NCBI GenBank assembly: GCA_031292675.1
Contig: JARLGQ010000275.1
Location: 1 to 34,224 of the forward strand
From: Acidimicrobiales bacterium
GTDB lineage: Bacteria; Actinomycetota; Acidimicrobiia; Acidimicrobiales; UBA8190
Direction of reading: 5' to 3'
DNA length: 34,224 nt
Shown: piece after piece, positions 7,611-16,214 of the stretch
Numbering within the stretch: position 1 is the first letter of the stretch
Layout: each line of letters begins with the position of its first letter
Made by a program: the position numbers and the translations under genes
The notes under the pieces: generated by a model
Told to the model about the DNA's origin: nothing
Seen by the model: the letters and a program-made list of their open reading frames with translations, nothing else
Databases searched by the model: none

Positions 7611-8062
7611 GGCCGTGTCCGTACCTCGGGCACCGGGCCGCTCCACGAGATACGCCGCCCTGAGACCACCGTCGACGGGACCCGCACCAGGAAGGGGTGC
7701 GGCCCGGGCGCCCAAGTCCCCAGTGGCAGTCGTCCGGCGCGTTCGACGTCTCGGGCCTCGGTCAGCAGCTGCGCGACCCCCGTCACCAGGACGCTCCACC
7801 CAGCGTGATAGAGGCGGTCGACTCCGTCTGCCTCGACGCTGACCACTTGCCCTCGAACAGCCGCATCGAGTTTGGAGCCCTTGTCGGTGGCGAAGACGAC
7901 GTCCCCGTCGAGCACGGACACGTTGACGGGGAGGGCAACGGGAAGGCCCCCCACGCTCAGGACGACACGGGCCACGCCGGCATGGCCGAGAAGCTCCAGG
8001 CATTCCTGCCGGTCCAACTCGACCAGGGCGAGGGCCGTGTCCTCACGTGCCACCTGCTCCAT
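7607..8062 (-). CDS. Pyridoxamine 5'-phosphate oxidase-like split-barrel protein (second of two)
   Basis: This is a small flavin- or deazaflavin-binding split beta-barrel protein. Visible features are the entry helix ELDRQECLELLGHAGVARV, the strand pair LPVALPVNVSVLDGDVVFATDKGSKLDAAV, and GWSVLVTGVAQLL, the usual pattern of PNPOx-like proteins related to Rv0080 and to F420-dependent families. The substrate cannot be inferred. I chose the ATG at 8062 (151 aa) because it begins about a dozen residues before the conserved entry helix, as in relatives. The longer frame to 8158 adds a tail without family resemblance but would sit closer to the upstream gene. Neither start has a clear Shine-Dalgarno. 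The 3' end overlaps the CBS gene by ATGA. Confidence 0.82.
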   Translation of the reverse strand: MEQVAREDTALALVELDRQECLELLGHAGVARVVLSVGGLPVALPVNVSVLDGDVVFATDKGSKLDAAVRGQVVSVEADGVDRLYHAGWSVLVTGVAQLLTEARDVERAGRLPLGTWAPGPHPFLVRVPSTVVSGRRISWSGPVPEVRTRP

Positions 8063-8185
8063 GAAGTCACTGTGCGCGCCGGTCGTCGAGTTCCACCAGG
8101 GCCCAACGACCGTATTCGAGACTCGGAGACCGTGCCCTGGGCCCTCGTCGCCACGCATCCTGGGCCAGGCCCGAGGGCTCCCGGA

Positions 8186-8596
8186 TCAGCGGGCTGTGAT
8201 CACGCGGCCGGTGATCTTTCGAGGGATGATCTTGAGCCAGCGATCTGCGGGTGGCGGTGCCCAGGATTGGACGGTCAGCGAACGGAGAGCTTCTGATCGC
8301 TGATCGAGGGCCGAGGAGATGTCGGCGCCGTAGCCCTGGAGGAGCACGCTCCATCCCACCCCCTTGTCCCAGTCGACGTGGTCGACTTCGAAGCTCACGG
8401 AAGTGAGCGGTGCGTTCAGGGTCTTTGCCCCCTGGTTGGTTTGGAGGACGACGGTTTCACCTTCCATGGCGAATTGCATGGGCAACACGAGGGGAACGCC
8501 ATCGACCACCACGCCCAACCGCCCGAGACGCTGCGTCGCCATCCGCGTCAGGCATTCGTCCCGCCCGAGCTCTTCGACGGTGCCCGCGTGCTCCAT
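8186..8596 (-). CDS. Pyridoxamine 5'-phosphate oxidase-like split-barrel protein (first of two)
   Basis: This 136-residue protein is of the same fold as its neighbour but clearly divergent. It shows the entry helix ELGRDECLTRMATQRLGRLGVV, then VPLVLPMQFAMEGETVVLQTNQGAKTLNA, VSFEVDHVD and GWSVLLQGYG. These strands match flavin-binding split-barrel proteins; whether it uses FMN, F420 or haem cannot be read from the sequence. AGGAGGT lies directly upstream of the ATG, so translation should be strong. It is the first gene of the minus-strand operon leading through the second PNPOx-like gene to the CBS gene. The DosR-like box at 8721-8734 lies in its upstream region. Confidence 0.87.
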   Translation of the reverse strand: MEHAGTVEELGRDECLTRMATQRLGRLGVVVDGVPLVLPMQFAMEGETVVLQTNQGAKTLNAPLTSVSFEVDHVDWDKGVGWSVLLQGYGADISSALDQRSEALRSLTVQSWAPPPADRWLKIIPRKITGRVITAR

Positions 8597-8720
8597 TTCC
8601 GACCTCCTAGCACGACACAGGGACCCTGACCGGGACGAACGTGGTTGGTGTCGCTAACCGGGGATCTTATGTCGGCGTGGCCGGCGGCCCTCCCCCGGCA
8701 GCGGCTCGGCCAGAGACGAA

Positions 8721-8734
8721 GGGCCATAGTGCCC
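8721..8734. promoter_or_regulatory. DosR-like box between the PNPOx operon and the site-2 protease
   Basis: GGGCCATAGTGCCC, extended by A and T to an AGGGC/GCCCT inverted repeat, satisfies most of the DosR-like frame; the spacing of the two half-sites matches the 14-bp core. It is 56 bp before the protease ATG and about 125 bp from the divergent PNPOx gene. One box could serve both directions. Confidence 0.5.
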
Positions 8735-8790
8735 TGGTGCCCCGGGGGGTGCGTCGCACATCCTCGCGTTAGGACCTGAACAACAAGGCA

Positions 8791-9543
8791 ATGACCATGG
8801 CGCAGGACCGGAGGACGAGAAGCTCGATCCGGGTGGCTCGTATCGGGGGCATCGACATCCGGATGCACTGGACCTTCTTGGTCCTGGTCGTCCTCGTGGT
8901 GTGGCTGAACTCGGGCAGTGGGTCGGCAACGGCCGCCTCCGGCCTGGTGTGGATCGTCGCGGTCTTCTCCTCGGTACTGGTCCACGAGTACGCCCACTGC
9001 GTGGTCGCCCGCCGACGTGGGGCGGTGGTCCAGGACATCCTGCTCCTTCCCATCGGTGGTCTGTCTCAGCTCGAGAAGATGCCCGAGCGCGCCGCCGACG
9101 AGTTCGCCATCGCCGTCGTGGGACCGCTCGCGAGCCTCGGATTGGCCGTCATCGCCGTCGCCGGGGGTCTGGTCTTCGGCGCGCATCTGTGGCCGCCCAC
9201 CCTCTTTGCCGGTCCCTGGTTCGCCCGGCTGGCGTGGCTGAACATCTTGTTGGGCGTGTTCAATCTGTTGCCCGCGCTTCCGATGGACGGAGGCAGGGTC
9301 CTTCGCGCCGCACTCGAGCAACACGACCACGACCGGATCACGGCCACCCGTCAGGCCGGGAAGATCGCCCGGATCCTGGCCGTCGTCATGATCGCGGGCG
9401 GCGTCTTCTATGACTTCTGGCTGGTCTTCATCGGCGTCTTCGTCTACCTGGGGGCGGGCTCCGAGGAGCGAGCGGTGCAGAGACCGGGACAGGGGTCGGC
9501 GGGACCGAGACCCCCGTCGGCGCAATCCTCTTCACCCGAGTGA
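8791..9543 (+). CDS. Site-2 protease family membrane metalloprotease (M50)
   Basis: This intramembrane zinc protease has 250 residues and roughly five or six membrane helices. Zinc ligands are His65 and His69 with catalytic Glu66 in HEYAH, and the third ligand Asp166 lies in NLLPALPMDGGR. The N-terminal VARIGGIDIRMHWTFL is typical of the group that includes Rip3/Rv2625c. Rv2625c, in the DosR regulon, carries C-terminal CBS domains; this protein lacks them and ends in a short Pro/Ser-rich tail, while a separate CBS-pair gene lies about 1.2 kb away. Substrates of such proteases are usually membrane-bound anti-sigma factors, but none is visible here. The start is the ATG at 8791, with a second in-frame ATG two codons on; AAGG is very close upstream. 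Confidence 0.9.
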   Translation: MTMAQDRRTRSSIRVARIGGIDIRMHWTFLVLVVLVVWLNSGSGSATAASGLVWIVAVFSSVLVHEYAHCVVARRRGAVVQDILLLPIGGLSQLEKMPERAADEFAIAVVGPLASLGLAVIAVAGGLVFGAHLWPPTLFAGPWFARLAWLNILLGVFNLLPALPMDGGRVLRAALEQHDHDRITATRQAGKIARILAVVMIAGGVFYDFWLVFIGVFVYLGAGSEERAVQRPGQGSAGPRPPSAQSSSPE

Positions 9544-9619
9544 TCTCACCCCCCCGTTGTGCCACCTCTCATCGTGTAGGCCACCTCCGTGCGGGCCGCA
9601 ACGGTCCCGGTGAGACAGC

Positions 9620-11797
9620 TCAGTGGTCGACCTCCGGCGCGAGTCTGCCCCGGCGAGCTCTCTTTGTCTTTGGCTCGATCCACGCCCCCGGTGGGGTGAT
9701 GAGCACAGGTGCATCCTCGCCCAGTTGCACGCGGACGCTCGAGGCGCACGCCACGTGGACGGCATTGCCCTGGCACCGCAGGCGAACGCGGCGTCCGTGC
9801 CAGTGCAACGTGATGCGCAGTTCGTCCCAGCCGGATGGAATGTGAGGATCCAGAACGAGCGCGCCGTCGTCGGGCCCCGTCACCCGCACCCCGGCGAATC
9901 CGAACACGAGGGCCTGCCACAGCCCGCCCAGGCTGGCCAGGTGAAGACCACCAGCGGTGCTGCCGGTCACGTCGTCGAGATCGATGTCCTGCGCGAGCTG
10001 GAGGAAGCCGAGCGCCTCCTTCAAACGGCCCGCCCTGGCCAGGACGGCGGCGTGTACGCCGGGCGACAACGAGCTTCCGTGTGCGGTTCGCGGCAGATAG
10101 TGGTCCAGGTCGCGCCGCAGCGTCCCGCGTCGCAGGGCCCCGGGGATCATGTGGTGCGCCATGAGCACGTCCGCCTGTTTGATGATCTGGGAGCCCGCCA
10201 CTCGATCGTGGCCGAGCACCAGGTCGGCGAGGACGGGAATAGGACCGATGTCGTCGACCAAGAGTGGTTCCAGGTCGTCGAAACCCGCGAACTGCACGTA
10301 ACGACCGGTCGCCGCATCGAATCCGTCGACAATGGCGCGGGACAGTGACCGCCAACGTTGGGCCTCGACGAGCTCGGTGGCCGAGGAGCCTCGCTCGACG
10401 AGGTCGGCTGCCCGTTCCAGGTTCCACGCCGCCATCAGGTTCGTGAAGGCGTTGTCGTCGACGTGTTCGTGATACTCGTCGGGGCCGATCACGCCGTCGA
10501 TGTGTCCCACGCCGTCCGAGTCGAGGCGAATCCGGCTCGCCCAGTACCGAGCGGTCTCTGTCATCAGGGGGCGGCCGGGTCCTTCCAGGAACGACCAACG
10601 ACCCGACCACGCCGCGACCTGCCAAGCCGCCCATGCCACGTCCGCCGTGATGTGTTCCTCGAGCTCGCCGGTGCGAATGGCCGAGACGTGACCACGGTCG
10701 TCGATCCCGCTCTTGGGTGTGACGTCGTAGCCGAGGGATGCCGATTCCCAAGGAAAACGTGCCCCGCTCCTGCCCAGTGAGGACGCCTGGTCCATCGCTG
10801 CGGAAAGCCTGCGGACCCGGTACTCGAGTATGGCCCGGGCCGAAGCGGGATGGGTCGCCGCCATCACCGGCAGTACGAACACGTCCGAGTCCCAGAAGAC
10901 GTGCCCCCCGTAGGCGGGACCGGTGAGGCCTCGGGGCCCGACCGCCGCTTCTCCGGAGTCGCCGACCGAGGCCATGAGGTGAAAGAGCGCCAGCCGGACA
11001 GCCCTGGTGAGCTCGACGTCGCCCACCACCTCGATGTCGGCCTCGGCCCAGCGCGAGGCCCATGCCGATTTCTGTTCGGCGAGCAGAGACCGGGCGTCGA
11101 CCACGGCGCCCGGTCCTGGGGCCGGATCGGGTCTTGCCGTGCCCTGCATCTCTTGGTCGGCCCGCTCATAGGAGGCATGGCGAACAATGCCGATGGTCCG
11201 CGATCTTTCCGCCCGAGCCGGTTGGGCCTGGCGCCGAGTATGGACGACGACGGCGACGTGGTCGCCGAAGGTCGCTCGATCGGTGACGGACTCGGGGCCG
11301 GCGGGCTCGAAGATCGTGGATCGCCCCTCGGCGACGAGCACCATGGTCCCGGGATGTTCGAGACAAGCCCATCGGGCCGAAAACAGAATCGGCCCGCCTT
11401 TCGCGTTCACGGTCCTCCACAGGACGCCCGAACGCAGGTCGAGTACCCGTGTGCCCGCCGGAAGTGGGGCCCGCAACGACAGCGTGATCCAGGTGGGGAT
11501 GGCGAGGATCGCTTCGGAGCCGTCTTCACGATGTTCGTAGACCCCGGCCATGTAGACGCCGGGCAGGGAGTCGATCCCCCCCTCCTCGAGGCTCCCTCTG
11601 GTCCCGGTGGTCCCGTCAGCCACCGTGAGCAAGCTTTCGTGGACCCGATGCCTGCCCGGGGTCGTGTCGGACACGACGAGCATCCAGGGTGAGGGCTCGG
11701 ACCCCGGCCATTCGGACAGGACCTCGGCCACCTCGGTCGCCGGTGATCCCTGCCCCTCTTCACCAGCACGCGATGGCGGTGTGGGACGATTCGCCAT
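9620..11797 (-). CDS. Glycoside hydrolase family 65 protein (disaccharide phosphorylase type)
   Basis: GH65 enzymes cleave alpha-glucosides such as maltose, trehalose or kojibiose with phosphate, giving beta-glucose 1-phosphate. This 725-residue protein has the N-terminal beta-sandwich, the (alpha/alpha)6 barrel with FWDSDVFVLP (about 301-310), the general-acid Glu441 in GPDEYHEHVDDNAFTN, IIKQADVL, the phosphate-site segment HGSSLSPGVHA and a C-terminal sheet domain. The substrate cannot be fixed from motifs. In M. tuberculosis the DosR-regulon protein OtsB1 (Rv2006) is a HAD phosphatase fused to a GH65 module; here the GH65 part stands alone. The ATG at 11797 precedes the start of recognisable sequence, and the longer ORF to 11998 has a non-family N-terminus. 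It converges with the site-2 protease gene. Confidence 0.92.
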   Translation of the reverse strand: MANRPTPPSRAGEEGQGSPATEVAEVLSEWPGSEPSPWMLVVSDTTPGRHRVHESLLTVADGTTGTRGSLEEGGIDSLPGVYMAGVYEHREDGSEAILAIPTWITLSLRAPLPAGTRVLDLRSGVLWRTVNAKGGPILFSARWACLEHPGTMVLVAEGRSTIFEPAGPESVTDRATFGDHVAVVVHTRRQAQPARAERSRTIGIVRHASYERADQEMQGTARPDPAPGPGAVVDARSLLAEQKSAWASRWAEADIEVVGDVELTRAVRLALFHLMASVGDSGEAAVGPRGLTGPAYGGHVFWDSDVFVLPVMAATHPASARAILEYRVRRLSAAMDQASSLGRSGARFPWESASLGYDVTPKSGIDDRGHVSAIRTGELEEHITADVAWAAWQVAAWSGRWSFLEGPGRPLMTETARYWASRIRLDSDGVGHIDGVIGPDEYHEHVDDNAFTNLMAAWNLERAADLVERGSSATELVEAQRWRSLSRAIVDGFDAATGRYVQFAGFDDLEPLLVDDIGPIPVLADLVLGHDRVAGSQIIKQADVLMAHHMIPGALRRGTLRRDLDHYLPRTAHGSSLSPGVHAAVLARAGRLKEALGFLQLAQDIDLDDVTGSTAGGLHLASLGGLWQALVFGFAGVRVTGPDDGALVLDPHIPSGWDELRITLHWHGRRVRLRCQGNAVHVACASSVRVQLGEDAPVLITPPGAWIEPKTKRARRGRLAPEVDH

Positions 11798-12186
11798 CAC
11801 CACGATGATACGTGGGTGGCTTCCGAGCGCCGGATGACCCCGCCCTCCTTCTCGACCCGACGGAGTCCACCGGTGCACCTGCAGGACGCACACACGCGCC
11901 GTGTCGGAATTCCCCGTCGAGCACGATCGCGGTCGATCGACGGACCGGTCAGAGCTCCCGGGGGGGCAGGTTCGACCACCGAGGGTGTCGATTGTCACGG
12001 AGAAGACCGGCTCACGAGGATTCTCGTCCTCGCTGCAGGTGGTCCGGATTGCTGAAACGGCTGGTGGGTCGCGAATGACTACGCTCTACAGCGCGGTTTC
12101 ACTCTCACCGCCGTATGGATCGGATCAGATCGCACGTGCGACGAGGCGGTCGGATCCCCACCTTCCATCCTCGATCACCAGGAGCC
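11798..12186. other. Divergent promoter region between GH65 and L,D-transpeptidase genes
   Basis: There is no convincing gene in these 389 bp; ORFs crossing it are shadows or N-terminal extensions. It must contain the promoters of both flanking genes. The only clear structure is the inverted repeat at 12015-12032. No strong match to the DosR-like palindrome is seen. Confidence 0.5.
12015..12032. repeat. Inverted repeat, possible operator
   Basis: CGAGGA and TCCTCG form a perfect 6-bp inverted repeat around TTCTCG. The inner 14 bases, AGGATTCTCGTCCT, resemble the DosR-like frame only loosely (about 10 of 14 to GGGACTTTCGTCCC by eye). It lies between divergent promoters. Confidence 0.3.
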
Positions 12187-13359
12187 ATGCCCGAATACCG
12201 GATACTCGTGCCCCCGCCGAGACGACATCGAAAGGGCTGGACCGCCGCGATCGCCGCCGCCGTCGTCGTCGCCGCAGCCGCCGGGGCGTTCGTGGTCTCG
12301 AAGCATGGCCAGGACGATCGGCGCCGCTCGCAGTCCCGAGGTGGCGCCAAGAACGAAACGTCGGCACAAGCCTTTGCCGTTGTTTCCACGGTGCCGGCGA
12401 CCGGGGCCACCGACGTGCCTTCCGATCAGGTCGTCACCGTTCGTCTCTCGGCCCCGGTGGTCGTCACCACCGGAATGCCGACGTTCGATCCGCCCGTGAG
12501 TGGGGCATGGACGAGAGTCGGAGCCAAGTCCCTTGCATTCAGGGCGACCGCGCCGTTCCTGCCCACGAGCACCGAGACCCTCGTCATCCCCGACGGATCG
12601 TGGGGTCCCCGCAGCACCGCCGGAGCCATGCTGGTCAAGCCCGTCACGATCACTTTCTCCGTGGCCCAGGCGAGCACCGAACGGCTACAGCAACTGCTCG
12701 CGCAATTGGACTATCTCCCTCTTTCGTTCACCCCCACCGGACCCTTGAGCTCGCCGGCAGAGGCGACGACTGCGCAAGCCGGCTCGTTCGCCTGGCGCTG
12801 GCCCAACCCACCGTCGTCGCTGACCTCTCTGTGGACAGAAGGCTATGAGAACGTCATCACCAAAGGGGCTGTGATGAACTTCGAGAACCAGAACGGCCTG
12901 GCAGTCGACGGTCTGGCCGGCCCGCGTGTCTGGTCCACACTGCTGTCCGACATCGCAGCCGCCAAGGTGAACGCCGACCCCTATACCTACGTCGTCGTCT
13001 CCAAGCAGCTTCCGCAGTCCCTGACCCTCTTCGAGAACGGGACTCCGGCGTTGGTCGACATTCCCGTCAACACCGGTGCGCCAGGTGCCGACACGGTCGA
13101 CGGCACCTATCCCGTGTTCGAACACGTCCTCAGCTCGCGGATGCAAGGCACGAATCCTGACGGCACCAAGTACGACGACCCGAATGTCCCCTGGGCCAGC
13201 TACTTCAACGGTGGGGATGCGTTGCATGGATTCGTGCGGGCGACCTACGGCTCCCCCCAGAGCAACGGGTGTGTCGAGATGCGGATCTCAGACGCTGCCA
13301 AGGTGTGGCCCTTGTCCCCGATCGGGACGTTGGTGACGGTGGTCGGCCCCGCGTCGTAG
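12187..13359 (+). CDS. L,D-transpeptidase (YkuD) with Ig-like and peptidoglycan-binding-like regions
   Basis: This membrane-anchored cell-wall enzyme forms 3-3 cross-links or attaches proteins to peptidoglycan. The 390 residues show a cytoplasmic basic N-terminus, one transmembrane anchor (about 17-37), a low-complexity linker, an Ig-like domain starting VVSTVPATGATDVPSD (about 65-160), a peptidoglycan-binding-like segment NGLAVDGLAGPRVWSTL (about 236-252), and a C-terminal YkuD domain with His347 in DALHGFVRATYG and catalytic Cys362 in SPQSNGCVEM. The usual Arg after SHGC is Glu here and His is Asn, a common variation. The ATG at 12187 follows AGGAG at short spacing. 3-3 cross-links are typical of non-growing actinobacteria, which fits the dormancy context, though the regulation is not shown. 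Confidence 0.9.
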   Translation: MPEYRILVPPPRRHRKGWTAAIAAAVVVAAAAGAFVVSKHGQDDRRRSQSRGGAKNETSAQAFAVVSTVPATGATDVPSDQVVTVRLSAPVVVTTGMPTFDPPVSGAWTRVGAKSLAFRATAPFLPTSTETLVIPDGSWGPRSTAGAMLVKPVTITFSVAQASTERLQQLLAQLDYLPLSFTPTGPLSSPAEATTAQAGSFAWRWPNPPSSLTSLWTEGYENVITKGAVMNFENQNGLAVDGLAGPRVWSTLLSDIAAAKVNADPYTYVVVSKQLPQSLTLFENGTPALVDIPVNTGAPGADTVDGTYPVFEHVLSSRMQGTNPDGTKYDDPNVPWASYFNGGDALHGFVRATYGSPQSNGCVEMRISDAAKVWPLSPIGTLVTVVGPAS

Positions 13360-13409
13360 CTTTCCGGTCGGCGTCTCGCTCTCAGGAAACACATGGCGCC
13401 GGTTCGGTT

Positions 13410-13435
13410 CTGGGCCTGCGGTGCCGGTCGCCCAG
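13410..13435. terminator. Possible hairpin between convergent genes
   Basis: CTGGGC and GCCCAG form a 6-bp stem with a 14-nt GC-rich loop, just beyond the stop of the ABC permease (minus) and 50 bp after the L,D-transpeptidase stop. No T-run follows, so this is weak. Confidence 0.3.
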
Positions 13436-13438
13436 CAC

Positions 13439-15085
13439 TCATTCGCCCTTCAGGTCCCTCCGCCAGAAGGCGAGGCCTCCCGTGACGGCGCTCAGAACCC
13501 CGACGGCGACCATCGTTCCTGCGGTTTTCCAGTTCGGGGGTACGGCGGGCGCTGCCGCCATCTGGTGGAAGACCGAGGTGTCCAGGACCCAGTGGTTCAC
13601 AGCGCCCACCCCACCTGTGATCTCGAGGAGCAAGGACCACGTCAACACCCCGTAGGTGGCGATCGACGCGGCGCGGGGCCAGGCACCCATCACCAGGGCT
13701 CCTAGGCCCAGGATGCAGATGGCCGGGGCGGCGATGTTCGAGCCTGCGTTGAGCATCGTGGGGAGACTCACCCCGGCGTGCTCGCTGGCGGCGCCGAGCC
13801 AGGTGAAGAAGCCGGCCACCAAGCCACCCGCCACGACGACGGAGGCGGCTGCCAAGAGTCTCCCGCCGAACCACGAGGCGCGGGTATACGGACGGACCAG
13901 GATGTGCTCGAGACGCCCCTCGGCCTCCTCCGCCCGGGCCGCGGTGACCTGACCGGCTGCACCGAACGAGACCACAAGAGCGAGCATGAGAAACGCCACG
14001 CCGAGGTACGTGTGGGTGCCCGTGCCGGGCGCCCCGAGCCGCGTGAACAGCTGCGTCACAGACGAGCCCGAGATCGTTGCGCCGGCGGCTTTCGCCACCA
14101 GTCCGAGGAGCAGCCCCGATGCGGCGATCGCCACCCCCCAGCTGATGACGGTAGGCCGGATCAATCGGATGGTCAGTCCCACGGGCCCGGAAAGCAGGCG
14201 AAGACGCGGTGGCGCGCTCGCCCGGTCGGGCAGCGTGCTGGACCCGAGGTCCCGGATTCCGGCCAGATGCACGGCAACCCCCGAGGCCACCACCGTGAAG
14301 GCGCCGATCGGGAGCAGGGCCAGAGGATGCGGGGCGGTCAGAGGTTGGAGCTCCTCTGCCCATCCCAGCGGGGACGCCCAGCGCAGCCAGTGGAGCCCGA
14401 TGCCGGAGTCGGCCACCACTCGGATTCCGTAACTCACGCCCAGCACAGTCGCCGCGTAGGTGGCTGCTTGGCGGCGGGTCGCCCCCAGCTGGCTGGTGAG
14501 CGCCCCGACGGCAAGGAACATGATGGCGCTCGACACGAGGGCCAACGCGAAGAACGAGGCCGGCCCGGGGGTGATCTCGACCTTTGAGGAATGTCCGGTA
14601 ACGCCCGTGATCAGGGCGGTGACAGCCCACAAGGTCGCTGCACCGGCGGCGAGTCCGCTGATCGCCTGGGCGGTGGCACCTCTCCGGGTCGTCTGGCCGG
14701 TCAGCAAGAGCTCCCAGCGCTCGGACTCCTCCTCACCGCGCAGAAGCCGCGTACTGGTCAAGAGTCCCCAAATCGCGCCGAGGATCGTCAGCGTCATGGA
14801 CACCTTGAACACCGTGAAGCCGGCGACGGTCTGGAGCCGGGTGGCGGGTCCGAACAGCGCGCTCGTGGCGTTGTTGGACCCGAACGCGGCCTCCAGGTGT
14901 TGCCGTTGGGTTCGTGTCTTGTAGATCGACACGTAGCTGAGGGCCGACGACGCCACGAAGATGCCGAAGATGTAGCCCCAAAGAACTCCGGACCGGGCCG
15001 CCTTTCGGGCCGTGACCCGGGCGACGACAGTCCCTGCCGACCAATTGGTCCGGGCCGGGGTGCCCAGTGCGAGTTCAGGTTGCAC
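13439..15085 (-). CDS. ABC-2 type exporter permease (tetronasin/polyketide-antibiotic type)
   Basis: This 548-residue integral membrane protein has about twelve hydrophobic helices arranged as two similar halves, each preceded by an amphipathic Arg-rich segment (RGEEESERWELLLTG in the first half; RAEEAEGRLEHILVRPYTR in the second). That internally duplicated layout is characteristic of the actinobacterial permeases annotated as polyketide antibiotic or tetronasin transporters. Together with the ATPase encoded immediately upstream it should form an exporter; the substrate is unknown. Its GTG start overlaps the ATPase reading frame by 11 nt and has no Shine-Dalgarno, so it is likely translationally coupled. 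Its place inside the stress cluster may be coincidental. Confidence 0.88.
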   Translation of the reverse strand: MQPELALGTPARTNWSAGTVVARVTARKAARSGVLWGYIFGIFVASSALSYVSIYKTRTQRQHLEAAFGSNNATSALFGPATRLQTVAGFTVFKVSMTLTILGAIWGLLTSTRLLRGEEESERWELLLTGQTTRRGATAQAISGLAAGAATLWAVTALITGVTGHSSKVEITPGPASFFALALVSSAIMFLAVGALTSQLGATRRQAATYAATVLGVSYGIRVVADSGIGLHWLRWASPLGWAEELQPLTAPHPLALLPIGAFTVVASGVAVHLAGIRDLGSSTLPDRASAPPRLRLLSGPVGLTIRLIRPTVISWGVAIAASGLLLGLVAKAAGATISGSSVTQLFTRLGAPGTGTHTYLGVAFLMLALVVSFGAAGQVTAARAEEAEGRLEHILVRPYTRASWFGGRLLAAASVVVAGGLVAGFFTWLGAASEHAGVSLPTMLNAGSNIAAPAICILGLGALVMGAWPRAASIATYGVLTWSLLLEITGGVGAVNHWVLDTSVFHQMAAAPAVPPNWKTAGTMVAVGVLSAVTGGLAFWRRDLKGE

Positions 15086-15992
15086 GGGCCGGGAGGCTCG
15101 TCGAGGCGGCGTCGCCGTCGTAAATGGCCAGGAAGAGCTCCTCCAATGACGGTTCGCGACTCAGGAGCTCGTTGACGCCCGATTCGGCCAACACCTTCAG
15201 CAACGGTTGGACGCTTCCGCGTACTTGCATGCGAACGACGTGTCCATCAGCGTGGATCGCACTGACTCCCGGGACCACCGTGAGGTCGGGGATCGGACCA
15301 TCGAATCTGGCCTCCACGGTCAGGGAAGAAAGATGGCGCATTTCCGCCAAGGTCCCCATCTCGATCAACCGTCCGTCGCGAAGGATCCCCACCTTGTCGC
15401 AGAGGGCCTCCACCTCGCTGAGGATGTGCGAGGACAGGAACACGGTCTGGCCGCGCTCTTTCGCTTCGTGGACGCAGCGACGAAACGCCTGCTCCATCAG
15501 CGGGTCCAATCCGCCGGTCGGTTCGTCGAGGACGAGGAGATCGGGCCGGGCCATGAGCGCTGCGATCAGGATGATCTTCTGTCGGTTTCCCTTCGAATAG
15601 GCGCGCACCTTCTTGGAAGCGTCGAGGTCGAAGCGTGTGATGAGCTCTTCACGGTATGCCTCGTCCACCTTGCCCTGAACCCGGCCCAGAAGGTGAAGGG
15701 TTTCGGCGCCGGTCAGCGATGGCCACAGGTTCGCCTCGCCGGCGACGTAGGCCAGGCGTCGATGGGCCTCGACCGGTCGGTGCTGGCAGTCGATCCCGAA
15801 AATCTCCCCGCGACCCGACGTGGGCCGAATCAAGCCGAGTAGCAATCGGATCGTGGTCGTCTTCCCCGCCCCGTTCGGACCGAGATACCCCACTACTTCG
15901 CCCGGGGAGATCTCGAGGTTCAAGTCGCTGAGGGCGTCGACATCGCCGTAGCGCTTGGACAGGCCCTCGGTCCGGATCGCTGTGGTCGCCAT
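15075..15992 (-). CDS. ABC transporter ATP-binding protein
   Basis: This 305-residue ATPase drives the permease encoded downstream. It has Walker A GPNGAGKTT (38-46), a Q-loop region around LWPSLTGAETL, the signature variant AYSKGNRQK (in place of LSGGQ), Walker B LLVLDEPTGGLDP and the switch histidine in SSHILSEVEAL. A C-terminal extension of about 90 residues resembles the DUF4162-like domain of drug and antibiotic exporters of the DrrA type. AGGAGGT precedes the ATG, giving a strong start. It is the first gene of a two-gene operon and diverges from ftsH across 222 bp. In that gap I see no DosR-like palindrome, so this operon may not belong to the regulon. Confidence 0.93.
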   Translation of the reverse strand: MATTAIRTEGLSKRYGDVDALSDLNLEISPGEVVGYLGPNGAGKTTTIRLLLGLIRPTSGRGEIFGIDCQHRPVEAHRRLAYVAGEANLWPSLTGAETLHLLGRVQGKVDEAYREELITRFDLDASKKVRAYSKGNRQKIILIAALMARPDLLVLDEPTGGLDPLMEQAFRRCVHEAKERGQTVFLSSHILSEVEALCDKVGILRDGRLIEMGTLAEMRHLSSLTVEARFDGPIPDLTVVPGVSAIHADGHVVRMQVRGSVQPLLKVLAESGVNELLSREPSLEELFLAIYDGDAASTSLPARAT

Positions 15993-16214
15993 GCGTGTGA
16001 CCTCCTGAACCTGCTCGTTCCGAAACTACCCCAGAGGTGGCATCCCCGATCTCCTGGTAGGGAGGCGCTGCGTCGAGCACGACGAGAGTGCCATCGCCGG
16101 CCGAAGTACCCTTTCACCGCACCACGATTCACAGTACGACGACCACCGGCGCGCCAGTCGGCTTCTGCCGCAAGGTGTGATGTCGGATGAGGCTTCGACG
16201 TTCAGAGGAAGACC

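Noticed and set aside
8548-9525. 325-aa minus-strand ORF
   Set aside because: Antisense to the site-2 protease gene, with low-complexity Asp/Gly/His composition.
15993-16214. Search for a DosR-like box between the ABC ATPase and ftsH
   Set aside because: No sequence fitting the two-half-site frame was found, so these genes were not assigned to the putative regulon by motif.
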